64,000 bases of DNA, taken from NCBI GenBank assembly GCA_046269235.1, contig JBJZOS010000007.1, forward strand, positions 88,443 through 152,442, in the 5' to 3' direction. Below, piece by piece: positions 53,673 to 61,268 of this stretch. Below the pieces are notes generated by a model. The model was not told the DNA's origin. It searched no databases and was given only the letters and a program-made list of their open reading frames with translations. Every line of letters begins with the position of its first letter. Positions within the stretch are counted from its first letter, which is position 1. This stretch comes from Soonwooa sp032078105. GTDB lineage: Bacteria; Bacteroidota; Bacteroidia; Flavobacteriales; Weeksellaceae. The translations under genes and the position numbers were made by a program.

Positions 53673-54212
53673 CTAGTCTTTCAGATGATAATATCTTTTT
53701 ACAGCCTCATCATCATTGTAGTCAAGATTTTGATTCTTTGCGTTTTTAGTAAGTATCGATTTAGGAATTATAATATAACTGAATTTAATTGCAGAACCTT
53801 AACATATTTCATTACTATAATCATGTGTAAAAAGTGTCGGACCAATTTTCTTTTTTTGTGGAAAAAAATTAATGCTGTTTACTTTGCCTCCTGCTGCAGA
53901 AGTGTAAGGCAAAGGATACACTCCTCCACCAAAATTTATATATACGAAAATCCCCGCGTTATCAACCATTGGCAATGTTAATGCTGGAGCTAATACCGTA
54001 GCAACTTTCATAGAACTACCATTAAAAATTATGTCTTTTTGCAAACTAAAATCTTTCCATGTAGAAATGATGACATTTGCATTTCCGTTTGCTCCAGTTT
54101 GTCCATTGACTCCGTCTTCCCCATCTTTTTCATCTAATTCTTTATCGCCTCGACAAGAAAAGAAAGTTGTTGCTAATACTATTAAAGCTAGAATTCTAAA
54201 ATATTTTTTCAT
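53673..54212 (-). pseudogene. Collagen-like-repeat lipoprotein interrupted by one in-frame TAA
   Basis: From ATG 54212: signal peptide with lipobox TFFSC (Cys20), a short Gly-x-y stretch GEDGVNGQTGANGNAN, then a beta-rich domain (AGIFVYINFGGGVYPLPYTS). The frame stops at TAA 53799-53801 after HDYSNEIC. The same frame continues without shift as GSAIKFSYIIIPKSILTKNA and KNQNLDYNDDEAVKRYYHLK-D with a proper TAG at 53673-53675, an ending typical of this lipoprotein type. So a single nonsense codon removes about 42 of 179 residues. Truncated product, read-through or sequence error are all possible. Function of intact relatives unknown. Confidence 0.72.
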
Positions 54213-54368
54213 AATATTTTGACTTCAAAATTATAATAGTAAACACTTAGGTTAAGGCAAGACTATACGTATGCTTAGTTTCCATTTACAAATGCTTAGT
54301 TTTTACCAACGAAACACATTACGACCAAACAAAAACAAACAAAAAATCCTCAATCCTAGAAAATTGAC

Positions 54369-54376
54369 TAAATTTG
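54369..54376 (+). promoter_or_regulatory. -7 box (TAAATTTG) 4 nt before aroC
   Basis: Perfect TAnnTTTG, 4 nt from the ATG at 54381. No -33 TTG seen. Predicts a near-leaderless mRNA. Confidence 0.55.
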
Positions 54377-54380
54377 TGAT

Positions 54381-55442
54381 ATGTTCAACGTCTTAGGAAA
54401 TTTTTTAACACTTTCCTCGTTTGGGGAAAGTCACGGCGAGGCTTACGGAGGTACAATCACGAACTTCCCAGCAGGATTAGAAATCAATTTAGAAGCAGTT
54501 CAGAAAGATTTGGATCGCAGAAAGCCTGGACAATCGTCAATTGTAACGCAACGAAAAGAAAGCGACACGGTTAGTTTTTTATCAGGAATTTTTGATGGAA
54601 AATCAACCGGAACGCCCATTGGCTTTATTGTAGAAAACGAAAACCAACGTTCTAAAGATTACGATCATATATCGGGCGCTTATCGTCCGAGTCACGCCGA
54701 TTATACATATGATCAAAAATACGGGATTCGCGATCATCGTGGTGGCGGAAAATCGTCTGCGCGCGAAACGCTGAATTGGGTGGTTGCAGGAAGTCTTGCG
54801 AAACAACTCATTCCGGATGTTGAAATTAATGCTTATGTATCGTCAGTAGGTGACATCTTCTGCGAAAAACCTTATCAAGCTTTAGACTTTTCGAAAACGG
54901 AAAGTAACATTGTACGTTGTCCAGATGAAGAGACTGCCGAAAAAATGATTGAACGTATTACAGAGGTTAAAAAAGAAGGCAATACGATTGGCGGTACGAT
55001 AACTTGTGTTATCAAAAATGTGCCCGCTGGTTGGGGCGAGCCAATTTTTAACAAGCTACATGCAGAACTTGGAAAAGCGATGTTAAACATTAACGCTTGC
55101 AAAGGCTTTGAATACGGCAGTGGATTTTGTGGCGCAAAAATGACAGGAAAAGAGCATAATGATCTTTTCAATGCGGATGGGACAACAAAGTCAAATCTTT
55201 CTGGAGGCATCCAAGGTGGTATTTCTAACGGGATGGACATCTACTTTCGCGTGGCTTTTAAGCCTATTGCAACGCTACTTCGTCCACAAGAAAGCATTAA
55301 CAAAGATGGCGACATTGTAGTTGTAGAAGGCAAAGGTCGTCATGATCCTTGTGTACTTCCGCGCGCTGTACCAATTGTTGAAAGCCTGGCTGCTTTCGTG
55401 TTAGCGGACATGTACATAATTAACAAAATACGTAGAATATAA
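54381..55442 (+). CDS. aroC: Chorismate synthase
   Basis: 353 residues. Converts EPSP to chorismate using reduced FMN, last common step to aromatic amino acids, folate and quinones. Signature motifs are near the N-terminus (TLSSFGESHGEAYGGTI), at about 105 (RPSHADYTYDQKYGIRDHRG) and just after (GGGKSSARETLNWVVAG). One difference from most family members is Lys in GGGKSSARET where Arg is usual. The start is firm because MFNVLGN is the conserved N-terminus. The very short distance to the -7 box implies a near-leaderless transcript. Confidence 0.96.
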   Translation: MFNVLGNFLTLSSFGESHGEAYGGTITNFPAGLEINLEAVQKDLDRRKPGQSSIVTQRKESDTVSFLSGIFDGKSTGTPIGFIVENENQRSKDYDHISGAYRPSHADYTYDQKYGIRDHRGGGKSSARETLNWVVAGSLAKQLIPDVEINAYVSSVGDIFCEKPYQALDFSKTESNIVRCPDEETAEKMIERITEVKKEGNTIGGTITCVIKNVPAGWGEPIFNKLHAELGKAMLNINACKGFEYGSGFCGAKMTGKEHNDLFNADGTTKSNLSGGIQGGISNGMDIYFRVAFKPIATLLRPQESINKDGDIVVVEGKGRHDPCVLPRAVPIVESLAAFVLADMYIINKIRRI

Positions 55443-55508
55443 TTAATGTCATTTTTGTTACATTGAAATAGATTAATAAAATGGAAATTTGTAATAAAGA
55501 AAAAAGAA

Positions 55509-56075
55509 ATGGAAATCAAAAAATACTGGGACACTGCGGTTGACTATAACGAATATCTAAGAGAAGCTGGCGAAAGATTAGGTAATCCGAAAGATCAGCA
55601 AGAAGCAGAGTTTGGAGAATATTATCGTTTGGGTATCCAACGTATGAACAGAATGTTCGAAAAGTATCTACCTAGTGAAGAGGATGTTGCTACTTTGGCA
55701 AATAAAAACTTCCGTGGGAAAATCTTGATAATTTCGGAAGCTTGGTGTGGCGATGCCAGTCAGGTTATTCCGGTTGTGGTAAAGTTTTTTGAACAATTTG
55801 ATGTTAGAATTACGTATCGCGATCAAGAGCCGTCTTTGATAGATTCGTTTTTGACAGATGGTGGAAAGTCTATTCCGATTGTTATTTTCTTGGACGAAAA
55901 CTTTAACTACATCAATCATTGGGGACCAAGACCAAAATACGGGAAAGAGCTTTTGGAAAAGTACAAAGCCAATCCTGAGACGATGTCGAAAGATGACTTC
56001 TATGTTGAATTGCAAACTTATTATGCAAAAAATAGAGGAAAAGATACTGTCGAGGAATTGCTTCAACTAATCTAA
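55509..56075 (+). CDS. Thioredoxin-family protein (single-Cys WCGDA type)
   Basis: 188 residues. The thioredoxin-like fold is seen from about 75 on: KILIISEAWCGDASQVIPVV (active site C-G-D-A, with the second Cys replaced by Ala), then FDVRITYRDQE and the cis-Pro strand SIPIVIFLDEN. The N-terminal 70 residues are helical and Arg/Glu-rich. Thioredoxin_9-type proteins with one Cys cannot act as normal dithiol reductases; with bacillithiol probably present (bshA), a bacilliredoxin-like or thiol-binding role is conceivable but speculative. Cytosolic. Confidence 0.86.
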   Translation: MEIKKYWDTAVDYNEYLREAGERLGNPKDQQEAEFGEYYRLGIQRMNRMFEKYLPSEEDVATLANKNFRGKILIISEAWCGDASQVIPVVVKFFEQFDVRITYRDQEPSLIDSFLTDGGKSIPIVIFLDENFNYINHWGPRPKYGKELLEKYKANPETMSKDDFYVELQTYYAKNRGKDTVEELLQLI

Positions 56076-56098
56076 ATTTTTATAATTAAATTAAATCT

Positions 56099-56243
56099 GC
56101 GTGAGGGCGAAGTGCATTGTCGGAGCTCTTTATTATTGAACAGCAATGAATCCTAGCAAAATTGCGTGAAATAATAAAAGCGACTGCACGTAGACCGACC
56201 CAATTTGGTGGCTGAAAATGCTGAAAGAAAATTGGGGCACGCC
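56099..56243 (+). ncRNA. Structured intergenic element, copy B (GCGTG...CACGC closed)
   Basis: A 145-nt relative of the block at 42337-42489. It starts GCGTGAGGGCG and ends GGGGCACGCC, with complementary GCGTG/CACGC ends. TTTATTATT (56129-56137) pairs with AATAATAAA (56170-56178). Near the 3' end CCCAATTT (56199-56206) pairs with AAATTGGG (56229-56236); in copy A the same place reads CCCGAG/CTCGGG, so both sides changed together. Both copies also share ACGTAG-(N)-CGACCC just before this hairpin. It lies between the thioredoxin-like gene and tlpA, and ends 5 nt before the tlpA -7 box. Confidence 0.5.
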
Positions 56244-56248
56244 CAAAT

Positions 56249-56256
56249 TATTTTTG
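56249..56256 (+). promoter_or_regulatory. -7 box (TATTTTTG) 2 nt before the tlpA-like gene
   Basis: Perfect TAnnTTTG, only 2 nt from ATG 56259 and 5 nt after the end of structured element B. Predicts a leaderless transcript. Confidence 0.5.
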
Positions 56257-56258
56257 AT

Positions 56259-56816
56259 ATGACTTTTTTGAGAAAGAATCTTGTCTATGTTATTCTGCTT
56301 GTTGTGATTTTGGTTTTTGCATTAGTAAAGCCTTTGCGAGAATTTGTTAGCAATCAATTTGGGATGACAGCAACGGTCGATAAAGTGGTGGCAGAGACTA
56401 GCTTTGCAGATGCGGATTTTGATGTTGATCTAAAGGGGATGAACGTTCCGGATGCAAAGTTGAGCGACTACAAAGGTCAGATTGTTTTCCTTAATTTTTG
56501 GGGAACTTGGTGTGCGCCATGCCGTACGGAATGGCCGTCGATTGAAGCTTTGTACAAGTCTAAAAATCAAAAAGTTAAATTTGTTCTAATCGCGATGCAA
56601 GATAAGGAAGAGGCTGTCAAAAAATTTTTGGAAGAGAATAAGTATACGGCCCCCGTCTATATTGCACAGAGTCCGTTGACGCCGAAAATGTTGCCTGATG
56701 TTTTCCCAACAACGTATGTGATTGGTAGAAATCTTCAGATTTTGAAGAAGGAAGACAGCACATTGGACTGGAACTCAGCAGACAGCCAAGCCTTTATTGA
56801 TAGCGTAAGCAAATAA
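56259..56816 (+). CDS. TlpA-family thiol-disulfide oxidoreductase, membrane-anchored
   Basis: 185 residues from ATG 56259 (MTFLRKNLVYVILLVVILVF); the frame open from 56205 runs through structured element B and is rejected as coding. One N-terminal transmembrane anchor (about 7-25) places the domain outside the cytoplasm. The thioredoxin/AhpC-TSA-like domain has the motif GTWCAPC (about 83-89) with two Cys and the cis-Pro strand VFPTTYVIG. Such proteins reduce disulfides in cytochrome c or other exported proteins. Followed after 73 bp by a DUF1232 gene. Confidence 0.89.
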   Translation: MTFLRKNLVYVILLVVILVFALVKPLREFVSNQFGMTATVDKVVAETSFADADFDVDLKGMNVPDAKLSDYKGQIVFLNFWGTWCAPCRTEWPSIEALYKSKNQKVKFVLIAMQDKEEAVKKFLEENKYTAPVYIAQSPLTPKMLPDVFPTTYVIGRNLQILKKEDSTLDWNSADSQAFIDSVSK

Positions 56817-56889
56817 TTTATAATTTGTTAAGATAGTATTGGAATGCTATTTGCAAAACTGATGATGAAAAAATTTTATTAAAACACCA

Positions 56890-57234
56890 ATGAAATATTC
56901 TAAAATGAAACTTGCGCAAGAAGCTCTGAAACATAAAGGCTTTTTGCAAAAATTACCGGCAGTCTACCGCATGATAAAAGCTTGGCGTAGCGGGAAATAC
57001 AATATGAAAATCACTGATATTTTGTTCCCTGCTTTGGCGTTAATCTACGTTATATCGCCGATTGATATTATCCCAGATTTTGTACCTTTTGTTGGGGCTT
57101 TGGATGATTTAGCCATTTTGGCTTTCGCCATCCCGATGCTTTTGAAGGAGGTTGACAAATATTTGATATGGGAATTTCAACAGAAAGATAAAAAGCCACA
57201 AGGTCAAATCGTTGACGCCGAGATTGTAGAATAA
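56890..57234 (+). CDS. DUF1232 (YkvA-like) membrane protein
   Basis: 114 residues. After a basic N-terminus comes the DUF1232 core ALALIYVISPIDIIPDFVPF followed by VGALDDLAILAFAIPMLLKE, with the family's SPIDxIPDxxPxxGxLDD signature. Two short hydrophobic segments. Function is unknown. Its own terminator follows at the stop codon. Confidence 0.9.
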   Translation: MKYSKMKLAQEALKHKGFLQKLPAVYRMIKAWRSGKYNMKITDILFPALALIYVISPIDIIPDFVPFVGALDDLAILAFAIPMLLKEVDKYLIWEFQQKDKKPQGQIVDAEIVE

Positions 57235-57271
57235 AAAACCGCCCGATAATAATGTTATCGGGCGGTTTTTT
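57234..57271 (+). terminator. Bidirectional terminator between DUF1232 and nifU-like genes
   Basis: ACCGCCCGATAA / TTATCGGGCGGT (12 bp, loop TAATG) flanked by AAAAA/TTTTT. One of the strongest hairpins in the window. Confidence 0.92.
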
Positions 57272-57287
57272 ATTCAGGTATCGTTAA

Positions 57288-57551
57288 CTATATGTCGTTT
57301 ATATTGATGACTTCTAAAATCTCTGGTGCATGTTGCTTAATAGTACTCTCAACTCCTAACTTCATGGTAGATTGACTAATGTGACAACTAGAACACGTTC
57401 CTAAAAGTTTTACGAAAGCTGTACTTTCTTTAACATCCACGAGTTCGATATCGCCACCATCTCTGTTAAGAAATGGACGAATACTTTCTAAAGCTTCCAT
57501 TACCTTGGTTACCAATTCTTCATGTGTTAGATTTGTGTTTTCCATACTCAT
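57288..57551 (-). CDS. NifU C-terminal-domain Fe-S scaffold protein
   Basis: 87 residues starting at MSMENTN (ATG 57551), which shares one base with the stop of mrp (TAATG); the longer frame from 57572 extends into mrp and is unnecessary. Core motif FLNRDGGDIELV and GTCSSCHISQSTMKLGVE with the CxxC that holds a [4Fe-4S] cluster. Acts as Fe-S carrier, like Nfu. The coupling to the mrp/ApbC ATPase supports a joint Fe-S delivery function. Confidence 0.93.
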   Translation of the reverse strand: MSMENTNLTHEELVTKVMEALESIRPFLNRDGGDIELVDVKESTAFVKLLGTCSSCHISQSTMKLGVESTIKQHAPEILEVININDI

Positions 57552-58651
57552 TATTTTTTCTTCGGCGAGCATCCCGCCATTGTCGTGATTTTTACGGCTT
57601 CTGTTGCTGGCAGATTTTTATTTCTTTCAACAAGGCTTTCTATCATCTTCTGTGCTGTTTCTGTATAGATTGTAGCAATCTTAGAATCCTCTTGCAAGGC
57701 TGCTGGACGTCCAACATCACCTGCTTCTCTAATACTCTGTATTAACGGTATTTCGCCTAAAACGGGAATACCCAAATCTTCTGCCATGTACTGTGCACCT
57801 TGCTTACCAAAAATATAATATTTGTTATCTGGTAATTCTTCAGGTGTAAAGTACGCCATATTTTCTACTAAACCAAGCACAGGTATGTTAATACTTTCCA
57901 TATTAAACATAGCAATTCCTTTTCTAACATCTGCCAAAGCTACGTGTTGTGGTGTGCTTACTATAACTGCCCCCGTCACTGGAACTTCTTGTATTATAGA
58001 CAAATGAATATCACCAGTACCTGGAGGAAGATCGATCAATAAGAAGTCTAAGTCGCCCCAATTGGCGTCACGAAGCATTTGGTTAAGTGCCTTACTAGCC
58101 ATTGGTCCTCGCCATACTACAGCTTGGTTAGCACCAGAAAAATAACCAATAGACAACATTTTAACACCATAATTCTCGATAGGTTGCATTAGGTTTTTAC
58201 CCTCAACTTCTACAGAAATTGGCTTTTGTCCTTCTGTATCAAACATTGTTGGAACCGATGGTCCATAGATGTCTGCATCTAATAACCCAACTTTGAAACC
58301 CATTTTTGCAAGTGTCACTGCCAAGTTAGCAGACACTGTAGATTTGCCAACACCACCTTTACCAGAAGCTATTGCAATAATATTTTGAATCCCGGGGATT
58401 TGCTTGCCTTTTATCTCGGGTTGCGCTGGTAATTCTGGAGAAACAATTTTTAATTTCAACTGAATGTCTTCACCAAATTCTGAAGCAAACGCCTGCTTCA
58501 TTGCAACTTCTAGTTTTTTCTTCTCATGCATAGCTGGAGAATGCGCTGTCATGTCTATGTATACATCATTATTAACAATCTGTAGATTGGTAACTAAATC
58601 GTCTACTTCTATCTCTTTCAAAAAGCTTTGAACTCTTTCTTTCGTCAACAT
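57551..58651 (-). CDS. mrp: Mrp/NBP35-family Fe-S carrier ATPase
   Basis: 366 residues. N-terminal MIP18/DUF59 domain (about 1-80), then the P-loop ATPase with deviant Walker A SGKGGVGKSTVSANLA (about 95-110), DADIYGPS, and Walker B LLIDLPPGTGD. The family normally has a CxxC for cluster binding in the loop after ENMxYF; here the loop reads ENMAYFTPEELPDNKYYIFG without cysteines. The only late Cys is MAGCSPKKK at the end. Otherwise conserved. Operon with nifU-like gene (1-bp overlap). A -7 box TATTTTTG lies 25 nt upstream. Confidence 0.92.
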   Translation of the reverse strand: MLTKERVQSFLKEIEVDDLVTNLQIVNNDVYIDMTAHSPAMHEKKKLEVAMKQAFASEFGEDIQLKLKIVSPELPAQPEIKGKQIPGIQNIIAIASGKGGVGKSTVSANLAVTLAKMGFKVGLLDADIYGPSVPTMFDTEGQKPISVEVEGKNLMQPIENYGVKMLSIGYFSGANQAVVWRGPMASKALNQMLRDANWGDLDFLLIDLPPGTGDIHLSIIQEVPVTGAVIVSTPQHVALADVRKGIAMFNMESINIPVLGLVENMAYFTPEELPDNKYYIFGKQGAQYMAEDLGIPVLGEIPLIQSIREAGDVGRPAALQEDSKIATIYTETAQKMIESLVERNKNLPATEAVKITTMAGCSPKKK

Positions 58652-58676
58652 AAAATTTTGTTCTCTTTTATAAATA

Positions 58677-58684
58677 CAAAAATA
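58677..58684 (-). promoter_or_regulatory. -7 box (TATTTTTG) of mrp-nifU
   Basis: Perfect minus-strand TAnnTTTG 25 nt before the mrp ATG; no -33 TTG at normal spacing. Confidence 0.5.
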
Positions 58685-58744
58685 CGGAAATTAAAACAAT
58701 TTCCGTATTGATATAATGTTTGCTAACTATTCTTGTTATAGAAA

Positions 58745-60277
58745 TTAACTTTCTTGTGCAGTAGCTTCTAGTTGTCCTTCCCATTTACTAACAGCAGACG
58801 TTGCCAAGGCATTTCCTAAAACATTGGTCATACTTCGTCCCATATCGCAGAAATGGTCAATTGGCAAGATTAAAGCAATACCTTCTGGCGGAATACCAAA
58901 CATAGAACAGGTCGCTACAATAATCACCAAACTTGCTCTTGGTACACCTGCAATCCCTTTACTGGTCAGCATTAATACCAAAAGCATGATAACTTGTTGT
59001 CCAATGCTCATATCGATGCCATAAATCTGTGCGATAAAAATCGACGCAAAGGTCATATACATCATACTTCCATCAAGATTAAATGAATACCCTAATGGTA
59101 AAATAAATGATACAATTCTTTTATTACAACCGAATCTTTCTAATTCTTCAACCAATTTCGGGAAAACCGCTTCCGAACTTGTCGTTGAAAAAGCAATCAA
59201 TAAAGGTTCTTTTATTCTTTTAACTAAAATAAATAATCTCTTTCCTAAAATTAAATAGCCTACTAAAAGTAAAACTAACCACAATACAGCAAGTGCAAAG
59301 AAGAAGTCTCGAAGATAGATGGCATATACCCAAAATATTTCGAAACCATTGGTGGCAACAACAGCTGCAATAGCTCCTAAAACGCCTAAAGGTGCAACCC
59401 ACATAATGTAACCAACCATTTTCAAAATTGCGTGAGCACAGATGTCTAAAGCTTTTACAATTGGCTTGGTGTATTCTTCACCCATAGCAGATAAAGCAAT
59501 CCCAAACATTACTGAGAATACAACAATCTGTAAAACTTCATTGGTTGCAAAAGCTTCGAATAAACTTTTTGGCACTACGTGATTTACAAATTGTTCTAGA
59601 GAAAGTCCATTGTGTGCGCTTTTCATTAATTCACCAGCAGCTTCGGCAGCAGGTTTTTCAAGTTGCATCACTTTTCCGGGTTCCATCCAATTGACTAAAA
59701 CCAAACCTATTAATAAAGAAACAAGCGATGCACTGATAAACCACAACATGGCTTTTGTACCGACACGTCCAATCATTGCAATGTCACTCATTTTAGCAAT
59801 ACCAACAACTAAAGTGGTGAAAACCAATGGTGCAATAATCATCTGTACTAGTCGGATGAAAATTGTCCCTAGAAGTTTTATCATTTCAGAAAAAGAAGCG
59901 ATATCATCTAGAGCGGTTACGCGACCAGCATTTGATTTTTCAACTTTTTTTATTTGTACATCTCTTCCTTTAAGAACTGTTGGTTCAAAAACAGTTTTAG
60001 CGTTTTGGCCAATCACTAGAAGATCTTGTCCTTGAAAAACTTTGGTAAGAGAATCTTTTTTGTGATCGTTCTCTGCAATTAGAATTTTTTGACTAAAACT
60101 TTTACCATCGCTGGTCGTAAATTTAATCTCGTCTTGTTGTGGATGTTTAGCATCGACAAATTCAGTATTAATACGGATACTGGTCCCTCTTTTATACTTA
60201 TTAACAATCCCACCGATGACCACACCGATGATTAAAGCAACGATAATGGCTATAAAAAGTTTGTTCTGTCCTTTCAT
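58745..60277 (-). CDS. Dicarboxylate/amino acid:cation symporter with large periplasmic loop
   Basis: 510 residues from ATG 60277 (MKGQNKLFIAIIVALIIGVV); the frame to 60370 adds a non-conserved prefix. SLC1/GltP family: TM1 at about 6-25, later the serine-rich hairpin (FSTTSSEAVFPKLVEEL), and the substrate/Na+ region DGSMMYMTFASIFIAQ and MGRSMTNVLGNALATSA. Between TM1 and TM2 about 95 residues are inserted (TSIRINTEFVDAKHPQQDEI ... VEKSNAGRVTALDDIASF), which should be extracytoplasmic; prototypical GltP lacks this. Substrates probably C4-dicarboxylates or Glu/Asp with Na+ or H+. Confidence 0.9.
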   Translation of the reverse strand: MKGQNKLFIAIIVALIIGVVIGGIVNKYKRGTSIRINTEFVDAKHPQQDEIKFTTSDGKSFSQKILIAENDHKKDSLTKVFQGQDLLVIGQNAKTVFEPTVLKGRDVQIKKVEKSNAGRVTALDDIASFSEMIKLLGTIFIRLVQMIIAPLVFTTLVVGIAKMSDIAMIGRVGTKAMLWFISASLVSLLIGLVLVNWMEPGKVMQLEKPAAEAAGELMKSAHNGLSLEQFVNHVVPKSLFEAFATNEVLQIVVFSVMFGIALSAMGEEYTKPIVKALDICAHAILKMVGYIMWVAPLGVLGAIAAVVATNGFEIFWVYAIYLRDFFFALAVLWLVLLLVGYLILGKRLFILVKRIKEPLLIAFSTTSSEAVFPKLVEELERFGCNKRIVSFILPLGYSFNLDGSMMYMTFASIFIAQIYGIDMSIGQQVIMLLVLMLTSKGIAGVPRASLVIIVATCSMFGIPPEGIALILPIDHFCDMGRSMTNVLGNALATSAVSKWEGQLEATAQES

Positions 60278-60294
60278 AATATAATCTAATCTTG

Positions 60295-60302
60295 CAAATA
60301 TA
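60295..60302 (-). promoter_or_regulatory. -7 box (TATATTTG) of the symporter gene
   Basis: Perfect minus-strand TAnnTTTG 17 nt before ATG 60277. Confidence 0.5.
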
Positions 60303-60434
60303 AAATTTTGAATCGAATAATATCCGATAATCAGCAGCTTGTTAACCTTGAGGCAACATAATCTTCCCAAATAAATAACAATCGGTTGACGTGCACGTAA
60401 AACTAAATAGCGTTTTTTGTAAAAATCTATTGCT

Positions 60435-61268
60435 ATGACAAGAAATCCAGAAATTGTCGTAATCTCCGATATCCATCTAGGTACTTATGGCTGCAAAGCC
60501 AAAGAGTTATACGCTTATCTACAATCTATTAAGCCAAAAATTTTAATATTAAATGGTGACATTATTGATGTTTGGCAGTTCAAAAAAAGTTACTTTCCGA
60601 AGTCGCATCTTAAAGTCGTTAAAAAGCTTATAAACTTTGCAACAAAAGGGACCAAAGTCTACTACATTACAGGAAATCATGACGAAAATTTCAGAAAATT
60701 TACAGATTTAGAATTAGGAAACTTAAAACTTTGCAATAAACTAACGATGGACATTGATAACAAAAAAACATGGATCTTCCATGGTGATGTTTTTGATGCG
60801 TCGGTTCAACATTCTAAATGGATTGCGAAACTTGGGGGCAAAGGTTATGATCTTTTAATTCAGATTAATAATATTGTCAACTGGATGTTAGTAAAAATGG
60901 GACGTGAAAAATATTCATTTTCAAAAAAGATAAAAAATAACGTTAAAAAAGCTGTAAAATTTATTGGAGATTTTGAGTTAACTGCCTCAGAATTAGCTAT
61001 CGAAAACGAATACGATTATGTTATCTGTGGACACATCCATCAACCTCAAATGCGTGAGGTAATTACTAAAAAAGGTCGTTGCACTTATCTTAATTCTGGT
61101 GACTGGATCGAAAATCTTAGCGCTCTCGAATACGGAAATGGCGAATGGAAAATCGTCTATTTTGATGATATTAAAGAAGAACTTTACACTAATTCTACAA
61201 GCGAGGACGAAGAACTTGTTGATTTGCAAATTGCAGATATTATTCAATTAAAAAATATTGCAATATGA
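60435..61268 (+). CDS. Metallophosphoesterase, UDP-2,3-diacylglucosamine diphosphatase-like
   Basis: 277 residues. Calcineurin-type metal motifs DIHLG (11-15), GDIIDVW (about 41-47), GNHDENFRK (about 78-86), HGDVFD (about 114) and GHIHQP (about 201-206). The WQF and GNHD surroundings match LpxH-family hydrolases that cleave UDP-2,3-diacylglucosamine to lipid X in lipid A synthesis, fitting lpxB elsewhere in the window. Translationally coupled by ATGA to a glycosyltransferase gene. Other phosphoesterase roles remain possible. Confidence 0.85.
   Translation: MTRNPEIVVISDIHLGTYGCKAKELYAYLQSIKPKILILNGDIIDVWQFKKSYFPKSHLKVVKKLINFATKGTKVYYITGNHDENFRKFTDLELGNLKLCNKLTMDIDNKKTWIFHGDVFDASVQHSKWIAKLGGKGYDLLIQINNIVNWMLVKMGREKYSFSKKIKNNVKKAVKFIGDFELTASELAIENEYDYVICGHIHQPQMREVITKKGRCTYLNSGDWIENLSALEYGNGEWKIVYFDDIKEELYTNSTSEDEELVDLQIADIIQLKNIAI

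Noticed and set aside
53685..53981. 98-residue ORF on the plus strand between the SDR and lipoprotein genes
   Set aside because: Antisense to the interrupted lipoprotein, which accounts for the sequence through both halves.
56205..56258. N-terminal extension of the tlpA-like gene
   Set aside because: These 18 codons are the 3' hairpin of structured element B; the true start with its membrane anchor is ATG 56259.
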